Origin: SCRA01 sp035533275
GTDB lineage: Bacteria > Vulcanimicrobiota > Vulcanimicrobiia > Vulcanimicrobiales > SCRA01
Direction of reading: 5' to 3'
Assembly (NCBI GenBank): GCA_035533275.1
Contig: DATLUD010000016.1
Span: 1 to 64,000, forward strand
DNA length: 64,000 nucleotides
In this document: positions 34,222-42,911 of the stretch, in pieces
Position numbering within the stretch: the first letter of the stretch is position 1
Layout: every line of letters starts with the position of its first letter
Translations under genes and position numbers: made by a program
Notes under the pieces: generated by a model
Seen by the model: only the letters and a program-made list of their open reading frames with translations
The model's database searches: none
Told to the model about the DNA's origin: nothing

Positions 34222-36459
34222 ATGGCCGCGTTGCGTGAGGGGCGGGCGCTCGTGACGCGGCAGCTGATCGGCGTGCTGGTGTCGGCCGCCGTCATCGGCG
34301 CGCTGGTCGTGCTCTATCTGCTGCGCACCGGGCCGGCCAATCCGGTCCCCGTGTTGTTGCTGGGCGTGCTGGTCTCCACGTTCGTTGGCGGGCTGGTGCC
34401 CGGCATCGTCGCCACCGCGCTGGTGGTCACGTACGCGGCCGTCTCGTTCTGGCTGCCCGGTCATCCGTGGCGGTACGACTCGGCGCACGTGGTGCGGCTC
34501 TGGGCCCTCGTGCTCTTGGCACCCGCCATCGCTCTGCTGGTCGGCTGGCTCCATCACGTTGCGGAGCAAGGCGAGCGCCGCCGCCGCGCCGTGCAAGCCG
34601 CCTTCGATCTGGTGGCCAACCACATCGAGGACTTCGTCGTCCGGCGCAAGCTCTCGGGGGAGATCCTTGAGGCCAACGCCAGCTTCGCGAGGTTCTTGGG
34701 CGTCGAGCCGGAACGCTTGGTGGGCGTGCGCATCCAGGAGATGCAGCGCTACGGCGTGGAGGGCGTGGGCGAAGAGTTCGTGCGCCGCGTACGCGAGTCG
34801 CTGCAGCACGGCGAGCCGGCGATCACGCGCGTCACCATGACCGATGCGCGCGGCCGCCGCCGCGAGATGGAGTTCACCTACAGCGCGCTCGACGCTGCCG
34901 GCGAAACCGGTGAGGTGCTTACCGTCGGGCGCGACGTCACGGCCTTCGTCGAGCGCGAGGATCTCTTGCGGCGCGAGAACTCGCGGCTCTTGGAGCTCTC
35001 CGAGGCGGCGCACGGACTCTTCCTCACGTTCGACGCCGCGACGCTGGTGGAGCGCCTGCGCGCGGGCGTCGCCTCGCTGGCGGCGGGGACGGCCCGTCTC
35101 TACGCGCCGCTCTCCGACGGGACGCTGGTCGAGACGCGGGACTTGACGGCACGGCCAGACGGCGAGCCAGCGGATGCCTTCGCGGCGCGCGTGCGGGACG
35201 AGGACGAGGTGCAAGCCGATGCCGCGATGTCGCGCGTGGCCTATCCGGTGGCGGGAGCCGGCGGCGGCGTGGCCTACGTGGTCGACGTCTCGGCATCGCC
35301 CGGCGGCCGCGTCGCCCCGGAAGACGACGCGGTGCTCCGTCTCTTCGCCCAGTACTTCGCGGTGGCCGCGCACAACGCGCTGCTCTATCAGGAGCTGGAG
35401 CACCAGCGTACCTCCATCATCGAGCTCAACGCGCTCAAGAGCGACCTCATCGCGATGCTGGCGCACGACTTTCGCGGACCCCTCTCCGTGATCTCGGGCA
35501 ACGCCGAACTGGTCGCCGACGACCCGGCCACGCCGCAGAGCGTTCGCGCCTCGATGGAAGACATGGTGGAGGCGGCGATGCGCCTGGGACGTCTTGCGGA
35601 GCAGACCCTCGCGCTGGCGCGCGCGGAGCAGAACGAGCTGCAGATCCACCCTGAGCCGACCAACGTGGCGGACCTGATGGAGGAGGTGGTCGCGGGGTTC
35701 CGCCCGCGGCGCACCGTGCACCTCACCGTGCGCGATCCCGATGCCGTCTGCGAGCTGGATGCGGAGCGCATGCGCCAAGTCTTCGACAACATCATCTCCA
35801 ACGCGATCAAGTACTCCCCCGGCGGAGAGCCGGTGGAGGTGGACGTCCATCGTGAGGGAGAGATGGTCGCGGTGGAGGTGCGCGACCTCGGCATCGGCAT
35901 CCCGGAGGGCGACCTGCCGCGCCTCTTCGGCCGCTTCGCGCGGGCCTCCAACGCGCGCGCGCGGGGGCTCAGCGGGACCGGCTTCGGCCTCTATCTGGCC
36001 AAGAAGTTCGTGGACCTCCACGGCGGCGCGATCGTGCTCGCGAGCGAGGAGGGGGCGGGCAGCACGTTCACCGTGCGGCTCCCCGTCTCGCGCGGCGGCG
36101 TGCGGGAGGTGGGGGCGCGCATCGTGCTGGTGGCCGACGGTGACGCCGATTCCCGAGAGTTCCTGGGGCACGTGCTGCGCTCGCAAGGCTTCGCCGTGCG
36201 CGAGGCCGCCGACGCTCGCGCGGCCGTGGAGCATCTCCTGCGCGATCCCTGCGCGGCCGCCGTCGTCGACGAGAACCTGCCGGGCCTCGAGGGCCAGGCG
36301 CTGCGCGCCCAACTGGTCGAGGCTTGCCGCCAGGGGCCGAAGCTGGTCTCCTTGGGCGGGTTCGGCTCGTCGGGGCTGCCGGAGAGCGCGGTGAGGGTCA
36401 CCAAGCCGTTCCTGCTGAAGGATCTGTTCGCCGCGGTCGAACGTTCCGGGACGCGCTGA
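34222..36459 (+). CDS. membrane hybrid histidine kinase 1
   Basis: This 745-residue kinase has an N-terminal membrane region with about three helices (residues 10-115), a PAS domain (about 130-245), a GAF-like region (about 260-390), HisKA with phosphorylatable His415 (MLAHDFRGPLSVI), an HATPase domain (NIISNAIKYSPGG, DLGIGIPEGDLPRLFGRF, SGTGFGLYLAKKF) and a C-terminal receiver (Asp in AAVVDENLPGLEG). It is divergent from the Pel-like operon across a 112-bp gap, so it is a natural candidate to phosphorylate the GAF-receiver protein. The stop overlaps the next kinase start (TGATG). Confidence 0.85.
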   Translation: MAALREGRALVTRQLIGVLVSAAVIGALVVLYLLRTGPANPVPVLLLGVLVSTFVGGLVPGIVATALVVTYAAVSFWLPGHPWRYDSAHVVRLWALVLLAPAIALLVGWLHHVAEQGERRRRAVQAAFDLVANHIEDFVVRRKLSGEILEANASFARFLGVEPERLVGVRIQEMQRYGVEGVGEEFVRRVRESLQHGEPAITRVTMTDARGRRREMEFTYSALDAAGETGEVLTVGRDVTAFVEREDLLRRENSRLLELSEAAHGLFLTFDAATLVERLRAGVASLAAGTARLYAPLSDGTLVETRDLTARPDGEPADAFAARVRDEDEVQADAAMSRVAYPVAGAGGGVAYVVDVSASPGGRVAPEDDAVLRLFAQYFAVAAHNALLYQELEHQRTSIIELNALKSDLIAMLAHDFRGPLSVISGNAELVADDPATPQSVRASMEDMVEAAMRLGRLAEQTLALARAEQNELQIHPEPTNVADLMEEVVAGFRPRRTVHLTVRDPDAVCELDAERMRQVFDNIISNAIKYSPGGEPVEVDVHREGEMVAVEVRDLGIGIPEGDLPRLFGRFARASNARARGLSGTGFGLYLAKKFVDLHGGAIVLASEEGAGSTFTVRLPVSRGGVREVGARIVLVADGDADSREFLGHVLRSQGFAVREAADARAAVEHLLRDPCAAAVVDENLPGLEGQALRAQLVEACRQGPKLVSLGGFGSSGLPESAVRVTKPFLLKDLFAAVERSGTR

Positions 36460-38750
36460 TGGAGGAGACGTTTCTCCAGACCGTCCGGACGCTGGCGGAC
36501 TCCATCGTCGAAGGCGTGCTCTTGCTGGATCCCAAGGGCGACCTCGTGATGGCTAACCGCACGGCGTTCCAGTTCTTCCACGCGGAGCGCGTGGAAGAGC
36601 TCCGCGTCCTGCGCGACCGGGCCGCGCGCTTCGAGGTGGTCGATGCCGCGCGCCGTCCCGTGCCGGAGCGGGATTTCCCGGCCTATCGCGCCATCCGCGG
36701 CGAGCGCTTTCGCAACCTGGAGCAGATCTTCAACGAGCGCGCCACCGGCCGCGAGAGCACCCTGCTCTTCAGCGGCGCTCCGATCTTCGACGTGCGGGGG
36801 CACGTCAACTACGCGCTGGTGCTCTTCGCCGACATCACCGAGCGCGCGCAGCGGGGGCGCACGCTCGAGCACGAGCTGGGCGCGGTGGAGGAGCGCTTTC
36901 GCCTGCTGCTGGACCAGCTCACCGAGCAGGTCATGACCCGCACGCTCGACGGCACGGTCACGCACGTCAACCGCAGCCTGGCGGAGTTCCTGGGCAAGTC
37001 AGCCGTGGAGATCGTGGGGCACCCGGTCATCGAGGTCTTCAGTGAGCCCAACGTCACGGAGGAGGTGACGCGGGGCCTGCGGCTCGGGCAGATCGTCTCG
37101 CGGCGCCTGCAACTGCTCGATGCCACCGGCCGGGCGCGCGACCTGGATTTCACCTGGCAGATCGTGCCGCGCTCGGAGGGTGACCCCGAGGTGCTGGCGG
37201 TCGCGCGCGACGTGACGGCGTTCGTCGACCGCGAGCGCGCGCTCAGCGCGGAGAACGAGCTGATGACGGCGCTGGTGCGCGTGGTGCGCCGCATCTTCTC
37301 GGGGCTCGATCCGCGCGTGCTGGTGGAGAACGTGGTGCGCGGGGCGCACGAGCTTTTCGGGGGCTCCGCGGTGCTCTATGCGGCGCTGCCGGACGGCACG
37401 TTCGTGGCCGTCGACGACGTCTCGTGGCCGCCCTCGCCCGCCGCGGGCGTCGACGACGAACTGGTCGCGAACGCGGCGGCTTCCGGCGAGGTCTGGTGCG
37501 ACGATCCGAGCCATCGCGCGCTGCTGCCCGTGGCCGGCCCGGACGGCGCGACGCGCTGGGTGCTGGACATCCATCTGAGCGATGACGGCTCGCTGCCGCA
37601 CGACGAGGAGCGGTTCGCGGCGGAGCTGTTGGCGCGCAACTTCTCCGTGGCCGCCCGCAACGTGGCGCTCTACGCCGAGCTGGAGCGGCAGCGCGCCTCC
37701 GTGATCGAGCTCAACCAGATGAAGAGCGACCTGATCGCGATGCTCGCCCACGACTTCAAAGGCCCGCTCACCACCATCGCCGGCTTCGCCCAGCTCCTGC
37801 TCGACGACGACATCGAGGATCCGCGTGAGCGCCGAGCGTCGCTCGAGGCGGTGCTCAACGCCGCCATGCGCCTGGCCAGCTTGGCCAGCGACACGCTGAT
37901 GCTCTCGCGCTTGGAGGAGAACGAGCCGGTGCTCCACGCTGCGCCCTTCGACCTCGCGGCCATGGTGGAAGAGGTGGTGCGCTCCTACGCGGCGGAGCGC
38001 GAGGTGACGGTGGAGGCGGAGTTGGCGCCCGCCGTGGTCACGGGCGACCGGGAGCGCCTGCGCCAAGTCTTCGAAAACCTCATCTCCAACGCGATCAAGT
38101 ACTCGCCGGACGGACGCCCGGTGAACGTGCTGGTGCGCCGCGACGGCGACGAGGTGGCCGTGGACGTGCGCGACCGCGGCATCGGCATTCCGGCTGACGA
38201 GATTCCCGGGCTCTTCGGCCGCTTCGCCCGCGCCTCCAACGCGCGCAAGCTCGGGATCACGGGGAGCGGCTTCGGACTCTATCTGGCCAAGCAGTTCGTC
38301 GAGAAGTCCGGCGGGCGCATCGGCGTCTTCAGCATCGAGGGCAGCGGCAGCACCTTCAGCGTCTACCTGCCGCTGGCCGAGGGCGGCGCGCCCGCCGCTG
38401 CCTGCCTTCCCAAGCGCGTGCTGGTGGCCGACGACGACGCCGACATCCGCTCGTTCATGGCGCACGCGCTGCGCGGGGCCGGCTACGCGGTGCGCGCCGT
38501 GGCCGACGGGGTGCAGGCGCTGGAGCGGCTGCGCGTGGAGCGCTTCGACGCCGCCGTGCTGGATATGGACATGCCGGGGCTCACCGGCGAGGAGGTCCGC
38601 AAGCACCTGCGAGCGGAGGGGGCGAGCGCGGTGGGCCTGGTCCTCACCAGCGGCATCGCGCAGGCGCCGCCGCCGGGATGGGACGCCTTCGTGCCCAAGC
38701 CCTTCCTGGTGAAGGACCTGGTCGCCGCCGTCGAGCGCGCGCTCCGGTGA
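36459..38750 (+). CDS. hybrid histidine kinase 2 (paralogue of kinase 1)
   Basis: This 763-residue soluble kinase has two PAS-like domains (about 5-130 and 150-270), a GAF-like region (about 285-410), HisKA with His431 (MLAHDFKGPLTTI), an HATPase domain (NLISNAIKYSPDG, DRGIGIPADEIPGLFGRF, GSGFGLYLAKQF) and a receiver with Asp702 (AAVLDMDMPGLTG). It shares extended identity with the kinase just upstream from the GAF region onward, so the two probably arose by tandem duplication, with the second exchanging membrane helices for an extra PAS domain. Both lack an HPt domain. Confidence 0.85.
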   Translation: MEETFLQTVRTLADSIVEGVLLLDPKGDLVMANRTAFQFFHAERVEELRVLRDRAARFEVVDAARRPVPERDFPAYRAIRGERFRNLEQIFNERATGRESTLLFSGAPIFDVRGHVNYALVLFADITERAQRGRTLEHELGAVEERFRLLLDQLTEQVMTRTLDGTVTHVNRSLAEFLGKSAVEIVGHPVIEVFSEPNVTEEVTRGLRLGQIVSRRLQLLDATGRARDLDFTWQIVPRSEGDPEVLAVARDVTAFVDRERALSAENELMTALVRVVRRIFSGLDPRVLVENVVRGAHELFGGSAVLYAALPDGTFVAVDDVSWPPSPAAGVDDELVANAAASGEVWCDDPSHRALLPVAGPDGATRWVLDIHLSDDGSLPHDEERFAAELLARNFSVAARNVALYAELERQRASVIELNQMKSDLIAMLAHDFKGPLTTIAGFAQLLLDDDIEDPRERRASLEAVLNAAMRLASLASDTLMLSRLEENEPVLHAAPFDLAAMVEEVVRSYAAEREVTVEAELAPAVVTGDRERLRQVFENLISNAIKYSPDGRPVNVLVRRDGDEVAVDVRDRGIGIPADEIPGLFGRFARASNARKLGITGSGFGLYLAKQFVEKSGGRIGVFSIEGSGSTFSVYLPLAEGGAPAAACLPKRVLVADDDADIRSFMAHALRGAGYAVRAVADGVQALERLRVERFDAAVLDMDMPGLTGEEVRKHLRAEGASAVGLVLTSGIAQAPPPGWDAFVPKPFLVKDLVAAVERALR

Positions 38751-38777
38751 CCCGCGATGCGGCAGCTCTACGCGCGA

Positions 38778-39572
38778 TCACTCCGCCGGCGCGGGAGCGC
38801 TCGGGAAGATGCCCATGGCGTTGAAGCCGGAGTCGACGAAATGCACTCCCGCCGTTACCGCACGCGAGAGATCCGAGGTGAGAAAGACGGCCGCGTTGCC
38901 GACGTCTTCCGGCGTGACGTTGCGGCGCAAGGGCGCCCCGGACGCCACCATCTCGAGGATGTGGCGGAAGCCGCGGACCTGACGCGAGCTGGCCGTCGAG
39001 ATGGGGCCGGCGGAGATCGCGTTGACGCGGATGCCGCGCGCGCCGAGGTCGTACGCGAGATAGCGCACGATCGACTCGAGCGCGGCCTTCGCGATGCCGG
39101 CGAGATTGTAGTTCGGCACGATCGACGTCGATCCGAAATAGGTCACCGCGACGATGCTCGCTTCGTCGTTGAGGACGTCGACGAGGGCGTTTGAAAGCGC
39201 GATCAACGAGTAGGACGAGATGTCGAGCGCCAGCGAGAATCCGTCGCGCGACGTCGTGTAGACCTTGCCTTGCAGGTCCTCTTTGTTGGTGTAGGCGATG
39301 GAGTGCACCAACGCATCGAGGCTGCCGTAGTCTCGGCGCACCGCTTTGCCCAGCTCGGCGAGCGCCTCGTCGGATCTCACGTCGCAAGGATAGCAGCGAG
39401 AGCCGCCCAGTTCGGCGGCGAGCTTCTCGACTTCGTCGCGAACCCGGTCGCCTTGATAGATGAAACACAGGCGCGCGCCGTGCGCGTGCAAGGCCCGCGC
39501 GATGCCGGTTGCGATCGACCAGCGGTTGGCGACGCCCGTGACGAGCGCAGTCTTTCCATCTAAGAGTGCCAT
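38778..39572 (-). CDS. fabI: enoyl-[acyl-carrier-protein] reductase FabI
   Basis: This 264-residue NADH-dependent SDR enzyme performs the last reduction in each fatty-acid elongation round. FabI features are the cofactor loop GVANRWSIATGIARAL, the DALVHSIAY segment, the active-site pair Tyr and YX6K in TYFGSTS and PNYNLAGIAKAALES, and the substrate loop GPISTASSRQVRGF. It lies six bases downstream of the PfaD-like gene, with which it forms an operon, and is convergent with the second kinase. Confidence 0.9.
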   Translation of the reverse strand: MALLDGKTALVTGVANRWSIATGIARALHAHGARLCFIYQGDRVRDEVEKLAAELGGSRCYPCDVRSDEALAELGKAVRRDYGSLDALVHSIAYTNKEDLQGKVYTTSRDGFSLALDISSYSLIALSNALVDVLNDEASIVAVTYFGSTSIVPNYNLAGIAKAALESIVRYLAYDLGARGIRVNAISAGPISTASSRQVRGFRHILEMVASGAPLRRNVTPEDVGNAAVFLTSDLSRAVTAGVHFVDSGFNAMGIFPSAPAPAE

Positions 39573-39578
39573 GAGCCC

Positions 39579-41048
39579 TCAGTATGCGACGGGGGATTGG
39601 GGAGCGCCTTCCGGCGTCGCGGCCTCGGCCATCTTCGCGATCACGTCGGCCGCGGTGTAGGCATGACCGCCGGGCGGCAGGAAGCGCGGAATCTCGGTCA
39701 GGTCGTTGCCCGCCGTCACGATTCCCGCCTCCACGCGACCGTCTTCGCGTATCTGCGGCAGCCCGATGGTCGCTACGAGCGCGTTGCAGATGCACTTGCG
39801 CCCCACGGTATCCTCGATCTTACCGCCCTTGGCGACGTACAGGTCCGTCGGCTCGCCGGCGCAACGGTAGCCGATCCTCCCCGAGGGGGCCTTGTACGCT
39901 TCGCGCAGATAGCCGAGATCGCAGATGCGCGTTCGCTCGGCGTAGACGTCGTCTTCCGACATCGTCCCCTCCAAGTGCGCGACCTTGAAGGGAAAGCTCG
40001 TCGGGGAGGCCAGGGCATCGGTCGAGACGCGGGCCTCGCCGGCGAGGGCCTTTTCCAGCAGGGCGCGCTTGTAGTCGTCCCGCAGGCCGGACTCGGCGCA
40101 GAACGCGAAGGCGGTCCCCATCTGCACGCCCGCCGCTCCCGCGGCCAGGGCCTCGCGCAGCTTCTCGGGCGATCCGTATCCGCCGGCGAGCCAGAACGGC
40201 AGGCCCAACGCGCGGATCTTCTCGAGGTCGACGCAGTCGCGCTCGCCGTAGACGACGTCGCCGGTCTCGTCGAGCTGGAGCTTTCCTCGCGGCGGCGCGT
40301 TGTGCCCGCCCGCAGTTGGCCCTTCGATGACGAAGCCGTCGATTCGTCCGTTCGTCCTCTTGACGAGGGTCGTCGCCAGCGTGTTCGAGGCGACGATCGC
40401 GATGAACGCGGGACGCTCGAGCGGCGGCAGATCGCCTTCCATGAAGTCCCGCGGGACGAACGTCATCGTCGTGTCGTCGCCTTCCTGCGCGCCGGTGACG
40501 GAGAGCGGGTAGGTCGCCGGCTCGTGCTTGACCAGACGATCGAGGACGTCGGGGATCTTCACGGGGATCCCCGCGCCCATGAGAATGTATCCGACGCCGG
40601 CGAGCAAGGCACCGTAGATCGAAGGCAGATGCGGAAGCTGGATCTTCTCGAGGTAGTTGATTCCGACGGGGTTTCCATGGCCCTCGCGAGCGAGGAACAC
40701 CTCGACGAAGTTGGCGGCGATGCACAGCGCATGCAGCTTGCGCGGGCCCTGCTTGACGTGCAGCGGGAGCGTCTTGTACGGCTCGTTCGCCGCCCTGCCG
40801 CCGGGTACGTAGTACGCCTTCCAGATGCGCTCGGCAACGCTCCGAAACGGAAAGTGCTCGAGAGCGCGCCGCATGTGCCCGCCCGGGTCACCGTCTTGGA
40901 GCCGCCGGGCGAGGATCTGATCGAGCGCCACTCCGGAGACGACCCCCAGTTGGCCGAGCGCGGAGACGGCCCGCGCCAGCCGCCAATTCGAGACCCCCGC
41001 GCCCATGCCGCCTTGGATGATGCTTGGATTGCCGCTCGTGTGGAGCAC
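39579..41048 (-). CDS. PfaD-like flavin-dependent enoyl reductase / NPD-family enzyme
   Basis: This ~489-residue protein belongs to the nitronate monooxygenase-like TIM-barrel flavoproteins and resembles PfaD/trans-acting enoyl reductases of polyunsaturated-fatty-acid and polyketide synthases. Motifs are PSIIQGGMGAGVSNW at the start, VIEGPTAGGHNAPPRGK for flavin phosphate binding, WLAGGYGSPEKLREALAAGA and GVQMGTAFAFCAESG. Cys-rich C-terminal segments (RKCICNALVATIG) are typical of the group. I prefer GTG 41048, preceded by GAGGAGAG, over in-frame ATGs further upstream whose extra residues are not conserved. Pairing with FabI suggests a second enoyl reductase for lipid or polyketide synthesis; no PKS gene is present. 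Confidence 0.75.
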   Translation of the reverse strand: MLHTSGNPSIIQGGMGAGVSNWRLARAVSALGQLGVVSGVALDQILARRLQDGDPGGHMRRALEHFPFRSVAERIWKAYYVPGGRAANEPYKTLPLHVKQGPRKLHALCIAANFVEVFLAREGHGNPVGINYLEKIQLPHLPSIYGALLAGVGYILMGAGIPVKIPDVLDRLVKHEPATYPLSVTGAQEGDDTTMTFVPRDFMEGDLPPLERPAFIAIVASNTLATTLVKRTNGRIDGFVIEGPTAGGHNAPPRGKLQLDETGDVVYGERDCVDLEKIRALGLPFWLAGGYGSPEKLREALAAGAAGVQMGTAFAFCAESGLRDDYKRALLEKALAGEARVSTDALASPTSFPFKVAHLEGTMSEDDVYAERTRICDLGYLREAYKAPSGRIGYRCAGEPTDLYVAKGGKIEDTVGRKCICNALVATIGLPQIREDGRVEAGIVTAGNDLTEIPRFLPPGGHAYTAADVIAKMAEAATPEGAPQSPVAY

Positions 41049-41402
41049 TATCGCACAACTCTCCTCGAAACGTGCGGATGGCTCGACGAAGCCGGCGTCG
41101 ACTTGGGGGAGCCGCACGCGATGATTCGTCGAGCCGTCCGTACGCGGTTCAGGCATCGAGCCGGGTGAAGGGGACGACACCAAAACACGGGCCGCGCTCA
41201 GGCGCGACCTCCATCATGGGTACCACACGATCGTCGCCTCGTTGAGAAGAGATGGAGAAGGACTGAGGAGTCCGCTCTCCGCCGTGATGCGGTGATAGTT
41301 GGGCGCTTGCGGCACTTTCATCCGAGAAAGAGCGTTGACTCGTACAGTCAGGCGTACGTGCCGCCCGGGCGGCGGCCGTCTTGAACAGCAAGGAGTATTC
41401 TC
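41049..41402. other. 354-bp divergent intergenic region
   Basis: This gap separates the PfaD-like/FabI operon from the cytochrome gene and must hold both promoters. I see TTGACT near 41334 but no convincing paired -10, and no strong hairpin. An AGGAG site lies at 41391-41395 just before a short open frame. Confidence 0.4.
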
Positions 41403-41435
41403 ATGTCAGATCACCGGAAGGGGCGCGAATCGTGA
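41403..41435 (+). CDS. possible 10-codon leader peptide
   Basis: An ATG with a well-spaced AGGAG encodes MSDHRKGRES and stops at TGA, which overlaps the GTG start of the cytochrome gene as GTGA. This geometry could couple translation of the downstream gene. It may also be chance; no conserved codon run suggests attenuation. Confidence 0.3.
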   Translation: MSDHRKGRES

Positions 41436-42886
41436 CGAGCGGCACCAAGCGCTTGCTCGGGATGGCCGTCGCGCTTCTCGCGGTCGGTGCGTTTCCGACG
41501 GCGGCATCGGCGATTCCGGTCTTGGCGAACGGTCAGGGCGGCGTCGATTGCAGTCTCTGTCACACGGCGCCGCCCAACCTGAACGCATACGGGCGGTACA
41601 TCCTGGCGACGAATCTGTCGAAGGGGCTCGACGCGCACCTCCAGATGATGGAGAACAAGCAGTTTCCGGTGGCGCTGGAAGTCACCGCCAATGCGTCGAA
41701 CCAGCCGGATCCCACCCTGCCCAAGATCTACAGCGACCTCGTGCAGTTCCTCTCGGCCGGATATCTCGGTCCGAAGATGACGTACTACGCCTCCGTGCCC
41801 GTCGAGGAGGGCGGCTTTCCCTCGACGGCGGTGGACCAAGTCTGGCTCGCCTACAACGGCTTCTCCAACGGCAACGGGAGCGTGCAGGTCGGTAAGTTCC
41901 CCACGCCGATCTTCGCGCCGTGGATGAGCCAATCGCTCTCGCTCGCGGGCTACGGCCTCGCCGGCATGCCGGTCGGCCTCAACGACTCCACTATCGGTGA
42001 CAACCGCTGGGGCGTCTCGTACACGCAGACGGGCGCCAAAGGTTTGGTCGGCAACGTCGCCTACCTGACCAACAGCGGCGCCACGGAGCAAGCCTTCGAC
42101 AACGACGTGGACGCCGGGGGAGAGGGCGAGGCGTGGAGCGGGTCGCTCCAATACATGGAGCCGATGTCCCACCTCTCCGGCGGCGTCGCGGCGATGAGCG
42201 GCACCTACCCGCTGCCTTCGGGCGCCAACGACAACTACACGCGCGAGGCGGCGCTCGTGGCCTACTCGGGCCGGCGCTACGATCTCATGGCCATGGGCCT
42301 CCTGGGGCACGACGGCAATCCCAACGACGGCGCGACCGGCGCCGCGCAGAGTCACGGCTTCTCGTTCGAGACGATCTACGGACCGCTCGCGTGGATGCAC
42401 GTGAATCTGCGCTATGAGACGATGGACGACGGGCTCGGGACCGTGACCAACAACTACATCGGCGACCTGGTCTTCAGCCTCCGCCCGAACCTCGTCTTCA
42501 CCGTCGAGGATCTGGCCAGCGTCGGCGCCACGCCGGCGATCAGCTACCAGCTGCTCTGGGCTGGACCGTGGTTCCGCGGACGCTCCCCCGCGCACGAGGT
42601 CTCGTCGACCGCCGGCGCGGCGGCGTCGGCGCCGTCATCGCCCGCGGCGGAGGTCGCGGCCGGGGCAAAGATCTTCGGCGCGAACTGCTCGGCATGCCAC
42701 GGCGCCGACGGGCAGGGCGGCGTGGGCCCGAATCTGCACGGCATCGCCACGCGGATGACGGACGCGCAGACGGTGCACTTCATCGAGCATCCCGCGGGGA
42801 GCGTGATGCCGAAGTTCTATCCCGGCGTGCTGAACGCGCAGCAGGTGAAGGACGTGGCGGCCTTCGTCCGCTCGACGTTCTCGTAA
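41432..42886 (+). CDS. Cyc2-like cytochrome-barrel fusion with extra C-terminal cytochrome c
   Basis: This 484-residue exported protein has a signal peptide (residues 1-27) and a first haem motif CSLCH (C40-H44) in AIPVLANGQGGVDCSLCH, followed by TAPPNLNAYGRY. That matches the N-terminal pattern of Cyc2-type fused cytochrome-porins. A ~340-residue barrel-like region follows, rich in aromatic and Gly residues (GKFPTPIFAPWMSQSLSLAG, VNLRYETMDDG). A Pro/Ala/Ser linker then leads to a second cytochrome c domain with CSACH (C419-H423) and a probable Met ligand M459 in SVMPKFYPG. Cyc2 itself lacks this second domain. It may pass electrons across the outer membrane. The GTG start is supported by the signal peptide and GGAAGGGG upstream. 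Confidence 0.7.
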   Translation: MTSGTKRLLGMAVALLAVGAFPTAASAIPVLANGQGGVDCSLCHTAPPNLNAYGRYILATNLSKGLDAHLQMMENKQFPVALEVTANASNQPDPTLPKIYSDLVQFLSAGYLGPKMTYYASVPVEEGGFPSTAVDQVWLAYNGFSNGNGSVQVGKFPTPIFAPWMSQSLSLAGYGLAGMPVGLNDSTIGDNRWGVSYTQTGAKGLVGNVAYLTNSGATEQAFDNDVDAGGEGEAWSGSLQYMEPMSHLSGGVAAMSGTYPLPSGANDNYTREAALVAYSGRRYDLMAMGLLGHDGNPNDGATGAAQSHGFSFETIYGPLAWMHVNLRYETMDDGLGTVTNNYIGDLVFSLRPNLVFTVEDLASVGATPAISYQLLWAGPWFRGRSPAHEVSSTAGAAASAPSSPAAEVAAGAKIFGANCSACHGADGQGGVGPNLHGIATRMTDAQTVHFIEHPAGSVMPKFYPGVLNAQQVKDVAAFVRSTFS

Positions 42887-42911
42887 GCGCGGCGTCCGGA
42901 CCGCGCGCCGC

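Noticed and set aside
36121..36459. Missing phosphoacceptor in the receiver of kinase 1
   Set aside because: The Asp in AAVVDENLPGLEG aligns with the expected site, so the receiver looks functional.
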